A stretch of 64,000 nt of DNA from positions 65,492,771 through 65,556,770 of the forward strand of contig CM066737.1 in the NCBI GenBank assembly GCA_033961575.1, written 5' to 3'. This document shows positions 12,881-24,343 of the stretch, piece by piece. How positions within the stretch are numbered: position 1 is the first letter of the stretch; the number at the start of each line of letters is the position of its first letter. The translations under genes were made by a program, and so were the position numbers. The notes under the pieces are model-generated. The model was given only the letters and a program-made list of their open reading frames with translations. It was not told where the DNA came from and ran no database searches. The stretch is from Aselliscus stoliczkanus. Lineage: Eukaryota > Chordata > Mammalia > Chiroptera > Hipposideridae.

Positions 12881-13155
12881 AAAGGCAGGATTTTATTTCA
12901 AACACTCTAGCTCCAAAATTTGTACATGTAATCACTCTGCTAGGCATGTACTATAATACATGTCCTAAACAAGTATATGAACCCCAATAAAGAAGCAATT
13001 AAGTCTGTCAGGAGGACAGTGGTTGGGGGTTGGAGGAGGCTTTTCAAGGAGTTCATGCTTGAATTGAATTTTGAATTATGAATTGGAATTCACTAGACAG
13101 AAAGCACTGCATGAGCAAAGGCACAGAGTTGAGAAGTTACCTGGTATACCACCAC
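12881..13155 (-). mobile_element. Weak L2-like fragment and unassigned flank
   Basis: The block 13085-13140 ('ctgcatgagcaaaggcacag') resembles the minus strand of an L2 3' region. The rest is unassigned. Confidence 0.35.
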
Positions 13156-13159
13156 CTCT

Positions 13160-13795
13160 CACCCATACCACTACAACAGCCTACTAATTGGTCCCTATGG
13201 TCAATTATCCATAAGCAGCCAGAGTGATCTTTTTCACAAAGGTAAGTCAGATCATGTAATTACCCTGCTCTCAATTCTCTAATAGTTTCTCATCATACTT
13301 AGAACTATCCAAAGTATTTACCAGACCCTCAGGACCCTCTTAATCTGATCTTTACCTACATTTCCAACATCATTTCCTACCACTCTTGCCCTGGCTTCTT
13401 ATGCCATAGTTATACTGGTATGTCTCTTGGCTATTCCTCACTTCAGAATATTTTTCTCCCAGATTTTCACATGACTACTTCCTTTTCATCATTCAGGGTT
13501 CAACTCAAATGTCATCTCAAAGAGGCCTTATTGTATCATTCAATCTAAGCTGACCTCTCCTAGTCATTCTCTGTCACATCTTATGTTATTTTTTTCCCTC
13601 CTTGCATTTGGCTGTGGCACACAAGTAAAGCATTGTGAATTTATTTGTTTACTTGCTTATTGTTTGTCTCCCTCTATCAGAATGTAAAATCTGATGTAAA
13701 AAGGGAGTTGGTCTTATTCATGGCTCTATCACCACCAGTACCTAAATGGTGCCTGATACATTATAAATAATTATTAAATACATGTCTCTATTTAA
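13160..13795 (+). mobile_element. L2 LINE 3' region
   Basis: Old CR1-like LINE. It matches the L2 order: 'agccagagtgatct', 'gtaagtcagatcatgtaatt', 'gggttcaactcaaatgtcat' and a terminal portion like 'gcctgatacattataaataa'. The frame is destroyed by many indels. Confidence 0.75.
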
Positions 13796-14033
13796 GAGTA
13801 TTTTGGATGGAGTGATAATGGCAGAAACCACAATACAATAAGATGAGGAGCAACTAGGGTAGCGTTTAGAATAGTGAGCACAGGCCACTTTTTCAAGGAA
13901 TGTGTATGTTGAATAAGAGAAATGGGCTACCAGCTAATAAGAGAAGTTAAAATTAGGAGAGATTTTATTTTTGGACTGTGGTTGTAATTGTCATCGCAGA
14001 TAAGCACATACACAGGCTTATTAGGAGAAAATG

Positions 14034-14096
14034 AAGAAGGGGGAGGGAGAGAGAGAGACGAGAGAGGAGGAAAGCGAGAAGGGAGAATATAGAAGG
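14034..14096. repeat. Purine-rich (GGAGA)n-like tract
   Basis: Imperfect polypurine run of mixed GGGA and GAGA units, nearly all G or A on the plus strand. Confidence 0.8.
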
Positions 14097-14179
14097 TGGG
14101 AGTACACACTTTGAAAATGCTGATTCTTTCTAAGGAAAAGAAAAATGAACAACATGGGCTTTCAGACATTTTGAATACT

Positions 14180-15545
14180 ACATTCTGATTACAATATTAA
14201 TTTTTAAAATAAAGACACAATGAAGAAACATCACCTGTAATAACACAACCCACAGATGATCAATGTTGACACTTTGTGTACATCCACTTTTTATTACTCA
14301 ATGTGTACATATATATACCATTATATAAAGTTTACTATACATGTATATATACAAAATATGTATATGTATTACACAAAATTGGAGTCATACTGTACATAAT
14401 TTTTACAATTTTCTTTTAAAATTATTTATATATTGTAAAAATTTTCCTTGTTATTGAATATTTTTTTAAAACCTTTATTTAAATGGCTACATAGGATTTT
14501 GCAATATGGATGTATTATAGGCTATTTAGCCATTTCCTGTGTTACACACATATGTACTTTCCAAATTTCTGCTAGTATAAACAAGACAGATGAATATTCA
14601 TATACATCTTTGTGCACAACTTTTATTATTTGTTTAGGATAATTTCTTAGAAATAGAATTTAGGGGATAAAGCAATAAGGAAGATTTTAGATACATACTG
14701 TTAAATTACCTTCCAGTAAGGTTAAACCAGTCTACACTTTCACAAGCAGTATATAAGTGTTCCCATTTTCTACATATCTTCACAACTAACTAAAATTTAT
14801 TACCATTTTAATATATGTAAATGGTATTGGGTTGTTATTTAATTACTGTTTGTATCAGTATTAGTGATTTTAACTTATTTTTATGTTTCTGATTTGTTTA
14901 CTTTCATACCAATTTTTCATGTATCAATATTTTCATATTGTGATTGACTTATAAAAGCTCTTTATTTATTAAGATATATTAAGGAAGTCACTGTTTGTCA
15001 CATATATATGTCTGGCAACTTTTTTACCACTTTTTTTCTTTAAAAAAACTTAGCAGCTTTAAATTTTCATCATGTTAGATCTATTAGTATTTTCTTTTGT
15101 TTTTCTTTTTAGAAGAAACTCCTTTCACTAACAATCAGATAAATAGCCTCTTTATTTCCATCTATTCATATATAGTTTAATTTATTACACCTAATTAATG
15201 AACCCACCTGGTATTTGTTTTGGTGCATGATATGAAGGAGGGATCTATTTCTTTTCCCCAAATTATTCAATCATCCAATCACTACTTATAAAATAATTCC
15301 TACTGTCCTAGTTGTTTGAAATACCATCTTTGTCATGTATAAATTATTATAGCTTTCAGTTATTTTTCTGGTTTTCCTTGTCCAGTAAGCTTTTCCAGCA
15401 CCAGAACTATATCATTTAATTATTGTAATGTTATAGTACATTTTAACATGTTAAACAGCAACCCCTCTCCAATACCTTTGATTTTTCAGACTTTTTCTTT
15501 ATTATTTATATAGCTCAATTTTTTCAGATGAACTTAGAATAAATC
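14180..15545 (-). mobile_element. Old L1 remnant, minus strand
   Basis: AT-rich, diverged sequence with recognisable minus-strand L1 ORF2 pieces: 'tagccatttcctgtgttac', 'aatttcttagaaatagaatt', and the block 14700-14800 around 'acactttcacaagcagtata'. No frame survives. Boundaries are approximate. Confidence 0.5.
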
Positions 15546-16322
15546 ATCTTGTGTTCCATATCAACCATTTTGGGGGAAAGGATTTTGGAAGCCTGTCATT
15601 TTTCCTATTACAGTATTTTGACATCAGAAATAAAATATTGAGCAGAAAAAGCAAGTCAGAATACCTACAGTTTTTCCAGTTACACAAAGATCAAAACAAA
15701 TTATACATTGTTCAGGGATATACCTGCATATGGCAAATTTATAAAAAAAGTAAGGAAATGACTGGATCAATTCTAAGGATAATGATTTCCTTTGTTCCTG
15801 GAAGTGAGATCCAACCCAGAAGAGGCAGTAGGAATGCCAAAGGTATTGATATAGTTCTACCTCCAGAGCAGTGGGATAGGCTCATGGGTGTTCATATTAT
15901 GATCATTATCTTTAATAATATTCTGTTTAGTTGTTATATTTCTGGAAACTGCAATATTTTAATTTAAAAAAATTGAATTTATAAAACTAAGCAAAATTTT
16001 AAAAATCAATACCTTTCCTCTATACCACCATTAATCAGAAAAATATAAATTAAAATAATTATATTAATAATAGCAATTCAAAATATGAAATACCTAACAA
16101 TAAACTTAATAAGATATATGTAGAAACTATTCAAATTTTATGAAGAAATCTATATGCTTTACTGAAATTTTTTAAATCTTGCATTAATGAAGAGACACTA
16201 CATGTTCTTTGAACTATTCTATAAATTTAATGCAATCCCAATTACAATCTCACCACAATTTTGGAACTAAACTAAATGTCCCTAAACTTTGTCTCAAAGA
16301 ATGATTATTAAGTTTGCCTATC

Positions 16323-16779
16323 AAGAAAATCTTGGGGGCTGGCCGAGTGGCGCATTGGTTAAGAGCTGGCTTGGGACGCCAGCGGCCCTGGTTCGGATCC
16401 CATATATGAGTGCCAGTGACACTGTCTTCTACAGCTAACAACAGCTCCACCTGGAGCTGGGCTGCTGTGAGTCCCTGGGATAGCATAGATGCAGCCCCTG
16501 CTGCAGTGGGCTGCCATAGGCTACAGTGAGTGGCGGCAGCCAGCGTGAGCTGCCAATAGCCACGGTGAGTGACCATCCAGAGGCCGGCGCCCAATCTGCC
16601 TCATCTGGGAAGAGCACAGTGATGATACCAACATGGGCCAGTGAAGCAACGTCCTCCGCAACTAGACTGAAAAACAAAAAGACAACAACTTGTCTGTTCC
16701 CCTTCCCCAATTCCCCAATGCTGTTCCTCTCCCCCAATTCCCCAATAAAATCTTTAAAAAAAAAAAAAGAAAATCTTGG
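16323..16779 (+). mobile_element. Composite SINE (tRNA head with long GC-rich body), 13-bp TSD
   Basis: A 431-bp SINE (16336-16766) between TSD copies AAGAAAATCTTGG (16323-16335, 16767-16779). It has the same tRNA head and 'gccagtgacactg' segment as the short SINE. After that comes a GC-rich body of about 240 bp and a distinctive tail with repeated 'ttccccaatgctgttcc' and 'ccccaattccccaataaaat', then A's. A minus-strand copy is at 30430-30835 and a tail-only copy at 21168-21225. Confidence 0.9.
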
Positions 16780-18040
16780 AAGAAATTGTTAATGAAGAGG
16801 AACTTGCCCCACCAGATAGATATTACATCCTATTGGAAAGCTACAATTATTGATGCAGTGGGATACAACTGTAGGAAGATACTGGGAACCTATAATAATG
16901 TATTAAGAGCATTGGCTATTTTAAGTACTTGCTACCAACAGTGTATTCTACTAACTCCTTTACATTCATTGTCTCTTTTAATGCTCACAATTATTTCAGG
17001 CAGATAATGACATTACTTCAATTTTTCCAAAAGAAAAACCTAGCATGCCCACCTATCCTGATTTCCTCATGATTGTTCCAATTTTAGCACTTAAAATCCA
17101 AAACTCTTGGATACTCCTCAATCCCTGGAAAACTGGGAGGGTTGGTGAGACTAGAATTAAAGGTTGGAACACTTACGTAATTCACTGAAAGTATCACAAC
17201 TGGTAATTGATGGGGCTGTGATTTAAATTCAGCTCAGATTCTAAAGTCCATATTTTAACATTGCATACTTTCATATGATCAATGTGGCAATATCATTGAC
17301 TGGGCGAAAACATTTTGGAGCAACTGGCTGAGCATTGACAAAAAAAAATTAGATCAAAATTTATCCTTCACTCTAGAATAAATTTTTAATGAATAAATAG
17401 TTTAAATGTAAACTTTGGCAAAAAACATAAATGAAAACACATATGAGGAGTAAAGATGGACATTCTAAACATGACACAAAAGCTAGAAGCCGTAAATAAA
17501 GATGAATAAATATGACTGCATTAAAAACAACTTATCTGCAACTTAAAACATCACAACAACAAAAAAAAATTAAAACAAGTATAAATAGGGAAAATATTTG
17601 CAAAACAGATGAGGCATGGTTAATGACCTAAATATGTAAAAGTGCTCAAAAATTAATAGGACATATCTTAACTTCATAATAAAAAAATGGACAAAGGACA
17701 TTAATAAGCACTTCAAAGAAGTGCAAATGGCTAAAAACATATGGGCAAAATGTCATACCTCCAATAGTGACAAAATTATGCAAAATTAAACAAAATGCCA
17801 TTTTTCTTGAAGCAGATTAATAAAGAATAGAAAAAATTGTTAATATAATACCTAGTGTTGATAATTGTATGGAGAAAATGGGCCCTTTCATACATAGGTT
17901 GGTGGGAGTATAAAAACAGTAAAACATGTGAAGCCATTTTGACAATACTAATCAAAAGCTTTAAAATGTATATTTTTGATTGAAAGATCTCCTTTTAAGA
18001 ATGTATCATAGGGAAATAATCTTAAAATATACATTTTATG

Positions 18041-18068
18041 CACACACACGCACACACACACACACACA
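18041..18068. repeat. (CA)n microsatellite
   Basis: Dinucleotide CA run with one CG interruption, inside old L1 sequence. Confidence 0.95.
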
Positions 18069-18199
18069 AAATGTTCATTGTAGTACTGCTTATAGTAGCA
18101 TATAAAGAAGAATGACTTAATATCTATCCACTGGGATTAGTTACATAAATTATGACACATCTTTGCAATGTGATACTATATAGCCATTAAAAAGAATTT

Positions 18200-18420
18200 A
18201 TTAATTCAATTATCCATTCATCAAATATTTATTGAATGGCAGGCATATTACTAGTTGCTGGGGTTAGATTAGTGTACAAGACTGGCTATATATTTAGCCT
18301 CATACAGCTACTATCTATATAGAAAGTAAATTAAATAGAAAACAGACAAATAAAATAATTGCAACATGTAATAAGAACTTGGTGAAATATAAAAGAAGTT
18401 GAGAGGGGTTAACGGAAGGA
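18200..18420 (-). mobile_element. L2 fragment, minus strand
   Basis: 'ttcatcaaatatttattgaa' followed by 'ttagattagtgtacaagact' and 'gaaaacagacaaataaaata' matches the reverse complement of the L2 3' end in order. Diverged. Confidence 0.55.
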
Positions 18421-18772
18421 CCTAGATCCATACTTATTTATATGCAGGCCTTAACTTCCCCTTGCCCCCAGTAGACACGAGTCAAAGATTCAACTACATG
18501 GCATATTCAAATTTGTTTCAAGCCATGCTTAATATGTACTAAAATCAATCAAACTTTTTATGATCTTTCTTAGTGTCTAGAGAGCAGAGCCTACATGCGA
18601 GTCAAAAAGTGTCTTTCCAAAAGGGTAGAGAATTCAGACTTTGTCCTGTAATCAACAGAGGTATAACCACCACTCTGTTGAATATTCAGGCCATGTGAGT
18701 TCTACTCTAGTACTGCTCTCTCTGGGTTGTGACATGGACCTCCTCAGGCTCTTCACCTGGTCTCTCCCTCTC
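18421..18772. other. No recognised feature
   Basis: No repeat or coding signature that I can name. The small open frames on both strands at 18641-18892 reach into the hAT element and are chance. Confidence 0.45.
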
Positions 18773-19095
18773 CAGGGGTGGCAGACTGCGGCTCGCGAGC
18801 CACATGCGGCTCTTTGGCTATGTTCTGTCTTAAAAGACTGCCGACCCTTGGAAAAGCCAATCCTGTCCCTCAGCAATTTAAAAATTATGTGAGAGCCAAA
18901 AATATATTTTTACATTATCACCATTATGTGAATAATATCTTTTAAAATTTTTATAAATGTAGCTATGATAGTTTTATTTTCATTTTCAATTTTACTTCAG
19001 AGCCACGTGTAGGTACCAAAAGAGCCACACACGGCTGGCAAGCCGCAGTTTGTTGACCCCTCGGGGCTCTTCCATCTTAAGTTTGCCGACTCCTG
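18773..19095. mobile_element. hAT-type MITE with 'gcggctcgcgagccacatgc' termini
   Basis: Non-autonomous hAT-like element, 323 bp. The left end 'caggggtggcagactgcggc' pairs with the right side: the inner right arm 19035-19062 and an outer end 'gtttgccgactcctg' at 19081-19095. The long inverted repeats carry CpG-rich ends and the centre is AT-rich. I found no clean 8-bp duplication. Closely similar elements are common in several mammals; the exact family name is uncertain. Confidence 0.75.
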
Positions 19096-19315
19096 CTCTA
19101 TACTGATCTCTGATTACTTGCAGAGGATCACGTTCTAGTATATGGAAACATGAAATTGCTGATATCCAAATATTTTTAACTGATTAAAATGACAATTTCA
19201 ACATGTTCAACTTACCATAAAAGAAATTCCTATATCATGCCTATATCCATGCCTATACCATGAACTACTTTTTAAATTTTTAAAATAATTTTATTTTTTC
19301 TTTATTTTATCTATT

Positions 19316-20143
19316 TTTTTTATTAAAGTTTTTTCGGGTGACAATTGTTAGCAAAGTTACATAGATTTCAGGTGTACAATTCTGTAACACATCATCTATA
19401 TATCACATGGTGTGTTCACCACCCAGAGTCAGTTCTCCTTCCATCACCATATATTTGATCCCCTTTTCTCTTCTACCATCCCCTCTCGCCCCCTTACCCT
19501 CTGGTAACCACTAAACTATTGTCTGTGTTTATGAGTTCTGTTTCTTCATTTCTTTTTCTGGTTTTTGTTTTGTCGTTTTTAGTTTTATATACCACATATC
19601 AGTGAAGTCATATGGTTCTCAACTTTTTCTCTCTGACTTATTTCGCTTAGCATTATAATCTCAAGATCCATCCATGTTGTCACAAATGGCACTATTTCAT
19701 CTTTTCTTATGGCAGAATAGTATTCCATTGTGTATATATATATATATCACATCTTCTTTAGCCAATCATCTATTGAAGGTCGCTTTGGTGATTTCCATGT
19801 CTTGGCCACCATAAATAAAGCTGCAATGAACATTGGAGCATATATATCTTTAAGGATAAATGTTTTCAGAATTTTTAGGTAGATACACAGGAGAGGGATT
19901 GCTGGGTCATATGTTAATTATATTTTTAAATTTTTGAGGAACCTCCACACTGCCTTCCATAATGGCTACACCAATCTCCATTCCCACCAACAGTGTACAA
20001 GGTTTCCTTTTCTCCACAGCCTCTCCAACACTTGTTATTTGTCTTATTGATGATAGCCATTTTAACTTGTGCGAGGCGTTTTCTCATTGTGGTTTTTATT
20101 TGCATTTCTCTGTTGATTAGTGATGTTGAGCAGTTTTTCATAT
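19316..20143 (-). mobile_element. L1 3' end, minus strand (type A)
   Basis: Reverse complement of the type A L1 end: 3'UTR 'gggtgacaattgttagcaaa' at the left, then ORF2 C-terminal text to 'cagtttttcatatg'. The 71-codon frame at 19926-20141 is the ORF2 cysteine region. No TSD found. Confidence 0.88.
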
Positions 20144-20575
20144 GTTTATTTAATTACAGTTGACATACACTATTTTATTAGTTTCAGGTATACAGCATAG
20201 TGATTAGACATTTGTATAATTTACGAAGTGATAACCCTGATAAATCTAATACCCGTGTAACACCATACATAGTTATTAAAATATTATTGACTCTATTCCT
20301 AATGCTATACTCTACACACCCATGACTCTTTTGTAATTACCAATTTGTACTTCGTGATCTCTTCTCCTTTTTCACCCACCCCCAAACCCCCTCCCAGCTA
20401 GCAACTATCAAAATGTTTTCTGTATCTATGAATTTGTTTCTGTTTTGTTTGTTTGTTTATTTTGTTCTTTAGATTCCACATATAAGTGAAATTATATGCA
20501 ATTTGTCTTTCTCTGTCTGGCTTACTCCATTCAATACAATACCCTTTAGGTCCATCAATGTTGTTGCTTTTTTTG
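20144..20575 (-). mobile_element. L1 3'UTR and ORF2 tail, minus strand (another subfamily)
   Basis: Begins 'aattacagttgacatacact' with 'agtttcaggtatacagcata', then C-rich 'cccacccccaaaccccctcc' and 'ccacatataagtgaaattat', ending near 'ggtccatcaatgttgttgc'. It is a second L1 joined tail to head with the previous one. Confidence 0.75.
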
Positions 20576-20970
20576 ACACACCAAGACAAATATCCCTCCC
20601 CTCTGCTATCTATGTTGTACATGCTATAAAGGAGACAGGAACTGACATGAGCAATTGGCTCCAGTAACAACCCTAATACATCTGCATATTTTCTTCTAAA
20701 TTCTGACAGAATAACATGCTCTAATTTTACACTTCATTTTCAGCATGTCACTTATCTACATGGCCATCTCATAAGGGAAGAAGATGGGAGAAAATGGTAT
20801 TCAGTTGAATACTATTCAAAAAAGACATTTTTCAGACATGTTTTTGAGGAATAGTAGCAAGCCTTAACTGTGTGTATTTAAAAGATGATGCCATGACCTC
20901 TGCATCAATCTAGAAAATGAAGGGGCTCATCAAATTTATTGTATAAACTGTAATATTTACAGAGCCTACA
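20576..20970. other. No recognised feature
   Basis: No coding or repeat signature that I can name. Confidence 0.45.
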
Positions 20971-20974
20971 CTAT

Positions 20975-21165
20975 AGCTTAGCCACTATTGCTACAAAAGT
21001 TGGAGTCTGACAAGTTCAAATCCTTGAGTAAATTTTAGTCAGTGCCCTCACCTGCAAAGTAAGGTAAGAATTGGACCTTCCTTATAGTATTATCAGGATC
21101 ATTCAGCGAGATAATACGTACAAAATGTACTTAATGCAGACAGACACATAATAAACACTCAATTA
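20975..21165 (+). mobile_element. MIR SINE
   Basis: Core-SINE order with 'ccctcacctgcaaagtaagg', 'gagataatacgtacaaaatg' and 'cacataataaacactcaatt', as in MIR. Old and diverged. Confidence 0.55.
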
Positions 21166-21167
21166 AA

Positions 21168-21225
21168 CAATTCCCCAATGCTGTTCCCTTCCCTAATTTC
21201 CCAATAAAATAATAAAATAAAATAA
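21168..21225 (+). mobile_element. Tail-only fragment of the composite SINE
   Basis: 'attccccaatgctgttccct' and 'taatttcccaataaaataat' reproduce the last ~45 bp of the composite SINE at 16700-16760, followed by AAAAT repeats. Severe 5' truncation. Confidence 0.75.
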
Positions 21226-22160
21226 AACTAGTTTTATAGTTTCTTAAAAAAATTTCTTGTTCCTTTAGTCTAATACCCTAATCATGATTTAGAACATGGA
21301 AACCAGAATTGCAAAATGGCAACCTTTTGCAAGTTGGGGTGGGAAAAAGCAGAGAAATTTTTTTGCTCTAGATTTGCTATGAAGGGGCCCAGTGATTCCA
21401 CATTTTGGCCAACACCTGTACTTGCCTTTCAGTCCTAGTGGTTACAGAGCCAATTGAAGTAGAGAGTGGATGATAGAATAGAGGAGAGTTTCCCCACCCT
21501 CAAACTGCATTCAGGAGTCATTATTTTCTCTGTGGAGAGGAGAAACATTTAGCATTATTTTTAGTGGGTTGTATATCACGGTATATAAACTGACCTTGTA
21601 AGATTACAAGTAACTTTTCCTCACCATCTGGTAAAGCAACTGCTGTAAAGCAGGGAGCAGGACTTTGGGCTTGGGTTATCCTCAGCTAAGGTGGCATAGA
21701 TGCCCAGCCTCTATCTATAATACTACTGCTCAGCAGCCAAACACAGCTGAACCAACATAGCAAATCAAAGAACAAAATTTTCTGCCTAAGAATCCAAAAT
21801 GTGAATCTCTAAGCCAGGTCAGCAACAACCTCTGAACTCTGGGAAGTTTTTCCTTGAAAAGACTCTCAAGTATTTCTTCCAGAATCCTAAGGTCAGCCAT
21901 ACCCAGAAGTACCTGCAGCTGACAGGGACCCATCATTCAAGGGGTGCTAAATCTCTACTTTGACCACTTCAGGCACCAGAATGTTAACTGCAATTATTGT
22001 TTTAGAAACCTCTTTCATGATATCTGATCAATTTCTTCACAGAGACAAGAAAAATTATATTTTCCTGAGTCTACGTCATGTCAAGATTCTACTGTTTTCT
22101 TTTCTCAACTAATTCTAAAATTATTCTTCCACCCATACAGCAAGTCAACATAGCCAAATA
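21226..22160. other. No recognised feature
   Basis: About 0.9 kb without a repeat or gene that I can name. Base composition is less AT-rich than its surroundings. The minus-strand 68-codon frame at 21730-21936 has no family signature. Confidence 0.45.
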
Positions 22161-22164
22161 GAAA

Positions 22165-22375
22165 AGATCCCATGATGCAGGGATTAGATCCCAACTCTGC
22201 ACTTACCAGGCTTATAACATTGGGCAAGTTGCCTTGGTTTAAAACTCTGTAGAGTGAATATAATAACAATACCTATTTCATAGAGTTTTGACAATAAATC
22301 ATGTACATGTAACTTGACAAAGTCTGGCCCATAAAACTCTACTTAATAAATGTTGACTCTTTTTATTTCTTTTAA
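22165..22375 (+). mobile_element. MIR SINE
   Basis: Clear MIR order: 'gggattagatcccaactctg', 'acattgggcaagttgcct', 'aacaatacctatttcataga' and 'cttaataaatgttgactctt'. Confidence 0.8.
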
Positions 22376-22768
22376 ATTATTTGTTACTTGATCACATCCA
22401 GATCTCCTTGTTGGTCAACCAGCTCTGCATAATTTCTTGTCCTTTGCTGAATCCTAGTATAGTTTGTGTTGGTTACAATCAGCAAAGAACTCTGTCTTTG
22501 TGTACAATCACTCTAATGTCAGGGTTTTCATTAGCTCTTTCTATGGTCATTTATGTCCCCAGTAGCTAGTGTACAGATTCATGTATTGTTGGAACTTAAG
22601 GTGATTTGCTCCCCTCCAATCAGCACTTTGGGGGGAAAAAAAGCCTGTTGCTGTCCAGAAAAACCGTTTTTCTCTCTGGACTCCAGTCTCAAGGGAAAGA
22701 AGAGATTCCTAGTTTGCCCTGTCTTTGGGTGCATGCTATCCCAAAGCATTCATGTATTACTAAATTAA
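22376..22768. other. No recognised feature
   Basis: Three overlapping small open frames occur here without protein-family signals. No repeat identified. Confidence 0.45.
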
Positions 22769-22769
22769 A

Positions 22770-22945
22770 AGTGGTAGAAAAGGGTAAAGGGGGTCAAATA
22801 TTTGGTGATGGAAGGAAAAGTGACTTTGGGTGGTGAACACACAATGTGACATATTTGTATACATGATTTATAATAGAATTGTTCACATGAAGCCCATGTA
22901 ATTTTACTAACCATTGTCACCCCCAATAAATTTAATTTAAAAAGT
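22770..22945 (+). mobile_element. Short L1 3'UTR (type A)
   Basis: About 170 bp of type A 3'UTR: 'gtaaagggggtcaaatattt', 'tgggtggtgaacacacaatg' and the 'gtcacccccaataaattta' end. Possible short duplication TTAAAAGTG / TTAAAAAGTG at each end. Confidence 0.8.
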
Positions 22946-22954
22946 GACTTCATG

Positions 22955-23060
22955 ATGATAACTTCAGTAGGATATATGCTATAATTAGAATAATTCTGAG
23001 AAGACTAACATGGCCTCTGCACGAGGATGACACACCAATTCATGAAGCATTTCATAATTT
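22955..23060 (+). pseudogene. RNU6: U6 snRNA pseudogene
   Basis: About 106 nt, collinear with U6 spliceosomal RNA over its whole length: 'ataatttagaataattctgag'-like middle, 'catggcctctgcacgaggat', 'gacacaccaattcatgaagc' and the end 'atttcataattt'. The 5' stem region is heavily substituted, including the conserved first bases. The T-run terminator is broken and no U6 promoter elements are apparent upstream, where an L1 3' end sits. Non-functional; probably an L1-mobilised copy. Confidence 0.88.
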
Positions 23061-23136
23061 GAAACAGGCACTTTCATACGTTGTGCTGAAAGTGAAAATG
23101 GTAAAATCCTATAATGGTGAGTCCAGCATTATCTTC

Positions 23137-23563
23137 AAAATTACAAATGGATTAGACAGCATAAATAGGTAACTACAGTATTGTCACAGGGATATGAAAG
23201 ACAGTTCGGGAAATATAATGTTGTTAAAATTTTGTGGGGTGTCAGATGGTCACATGTTTTGTTAGGGAGACCACTTCATGGATGGAGTAGAGGCTTGATC
23301 ACGGCACTGTATACCTGAAATTGATGTTGTATAATATTGTATGCCAACTGTAATTGAATATATAGACAGTCACAGGATGTGGATTATATGGTGGAAGGGA
23401 GTCAAAGGAATTGTAATAGATAGTATGATATGGGGGGGAGGAGTGGGAGGGGAGAATTGGGGGAGGGGTGTTGTCACTTTGAGGGGTAAAAAGTGTAACT
23501 ATTGCACTTTGTTGTACACCTGAAGCTAATTAAAATATATATAAATAAAAAAAATTACAAATG
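23137..23563 (+). mobile_element. Short L1 3'UTR (type B, G-rich), 13-bp TSD
   Basis: A 401-bp body (23150-23550) with TSD AAAATTACAAATG at 23137-23149 and 23551-23563. Entirely 3'UTR: 'gagaccacttcatggatgga', G-rich runs at 23432-23467, and 'ttgttgtacacctgaagcta' before the A-rich tail. Confidence 0.93.
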
Positions 23564-23957
23564 TATTTACCCCTTGGTGCAGCAATCCCAAGTCTAAAAA
23601 TATATCTTTCAGATATACTTTCACACATATGAAGTGATGTATTTACAAAGTTTTTCACCAGACATTGTTTGTGATCCCAAAGGATTAGAAAAATACAAAA
23701 GTCTATCAAGTGGAGACAGATTAAATAAACTGTTATATCTATACAATGGATTGTAATGCAGACAGAAAAAAATAAGTATATTCTTGATGTATTGATATAA
23801 AAAGATATCCAAAATATACAATAAAAACACTGCTTCAAGGTATGGAACAATGGTGTATCTTCAGTTAACTTTTGTATAAAAAAGGAGGGCACTAGAATAT
23901 ATATTCACATTAGCTTGTATTTGCATAAATAAACAAAATAAACTAACAAAAATTATT
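23564..23957. other. Probable old L1 trace, otherwise unassigned
   Basis: 'cagcaatcccaagtctaaaa', 'aagtgatgtatttacaaagt' and 'ctatacaatggattgtaatg' look like a decayed plus-strand L1 ORF2 end, but too divergent for a firm call. Confidence 0.4.
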
Positions 23958-24343
23958 ACCTATAGCAGGGATAGAAAATTATGGCCAGCAGACCTGCTGC
24001 TTATTTATTTATTTTTTTAAGCTGAGCCATCCTGCCACCTTTTGGCAGCTCAACGGCAACTCAGCTCGGGCTGGCATCGAACCGCTGTTGCTCAGAGCTC
24101 AGCTCGCACTCTTGAGCGAGCTCCTAACCAACTGAGCCACTCGGCCAGCCCCATACTGCTTATTTTTATAAATAACATTTTATTGGAATATAACCATAAC
24201 ATTTGTTTCTGTGTTTTCTATGGCTACTTTGGCATTAAAATGGCAGAATTTAGCAGTAACAACAGAGACCATGTGGCCTGCAAGCCTGAAATATTTATTA
24301 CTTGGCCCTTTACAGAAAAAGTTTGCCAATTCCTGACCTACAG
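23958..24343. mobile_element. hAT-type MITE with 8-bp TSD, split by a SINE
   Basis: Element 23966-24335, starting 'cagggatagaaaattatggc' and ending 'gtttgccaattcctg'. Terminal inverted repeats of the CAGGGGTCGGCAAAC type. Flanking 8-bp duplication ACCTATAG (23958-23965) / ACCTACAG (24336-24343), one mismatch, as expected for hAT. A minus-strand SINE lies at 24007-24155. The open frame across it is chance. Confidence 0.85.
23997..24165 (-). mobile_element. Second tRNA-derived SINE type, minus strand
   Basis: Read on the minus strand: 'ggggctggccgagtggctca', 'ttggttaggagctcgctcaa', 'ggttcgatgccagcccg', then a short unique body and A tail. The head is related to the common SINE here, but the anticodon-arm and body sequences differ. 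TSD CTGCTTATTT at 23997-24006 and 24156-24165. Confidence 0.8.

Larger units (their letters stand above)
15600..18195 (+). mobile_element. Old L1 remnants, plus strand, split by composite SINE
   Basis: 16040-16320 and 16780-16870 match decayed ORF2 text (KYLTINL...; 'tataaatttaatgcaatccc'). 17440-18195 continues with the downstream ORF2 region ('catttacaaagaagtgcaaatgg'-like block near 17715, 'ataggttggtgggagtataa' at 17894, 'atatagccattaaaaagaat' at 18178). 15600-15960 resembles an old L1 3'UTR and may be a separate copy. Its 138-codon open frame (15551-15967) has no protein-family signature. Confidence 0.55.

Noticed and set aside
15551..15967. 138-codon frame as a possible gene
   Set aside because: No recognisable domain, no nearby regulatory signal, and the right part looks like an old L1 3'UTR.
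22955..23060. Functional U6 snRNA gene
   Set aside because: Many substitutions in conserved positions, no clear T-run terminator, no upstream promoter elements.
23530..23892. 120-codon minus-strand frame rich in Cys, Phe and Ile as a membrane protein
   Set aside because: AT-rich sequence with probable old L1 traces; composition alone explains the hydrophobic translation.
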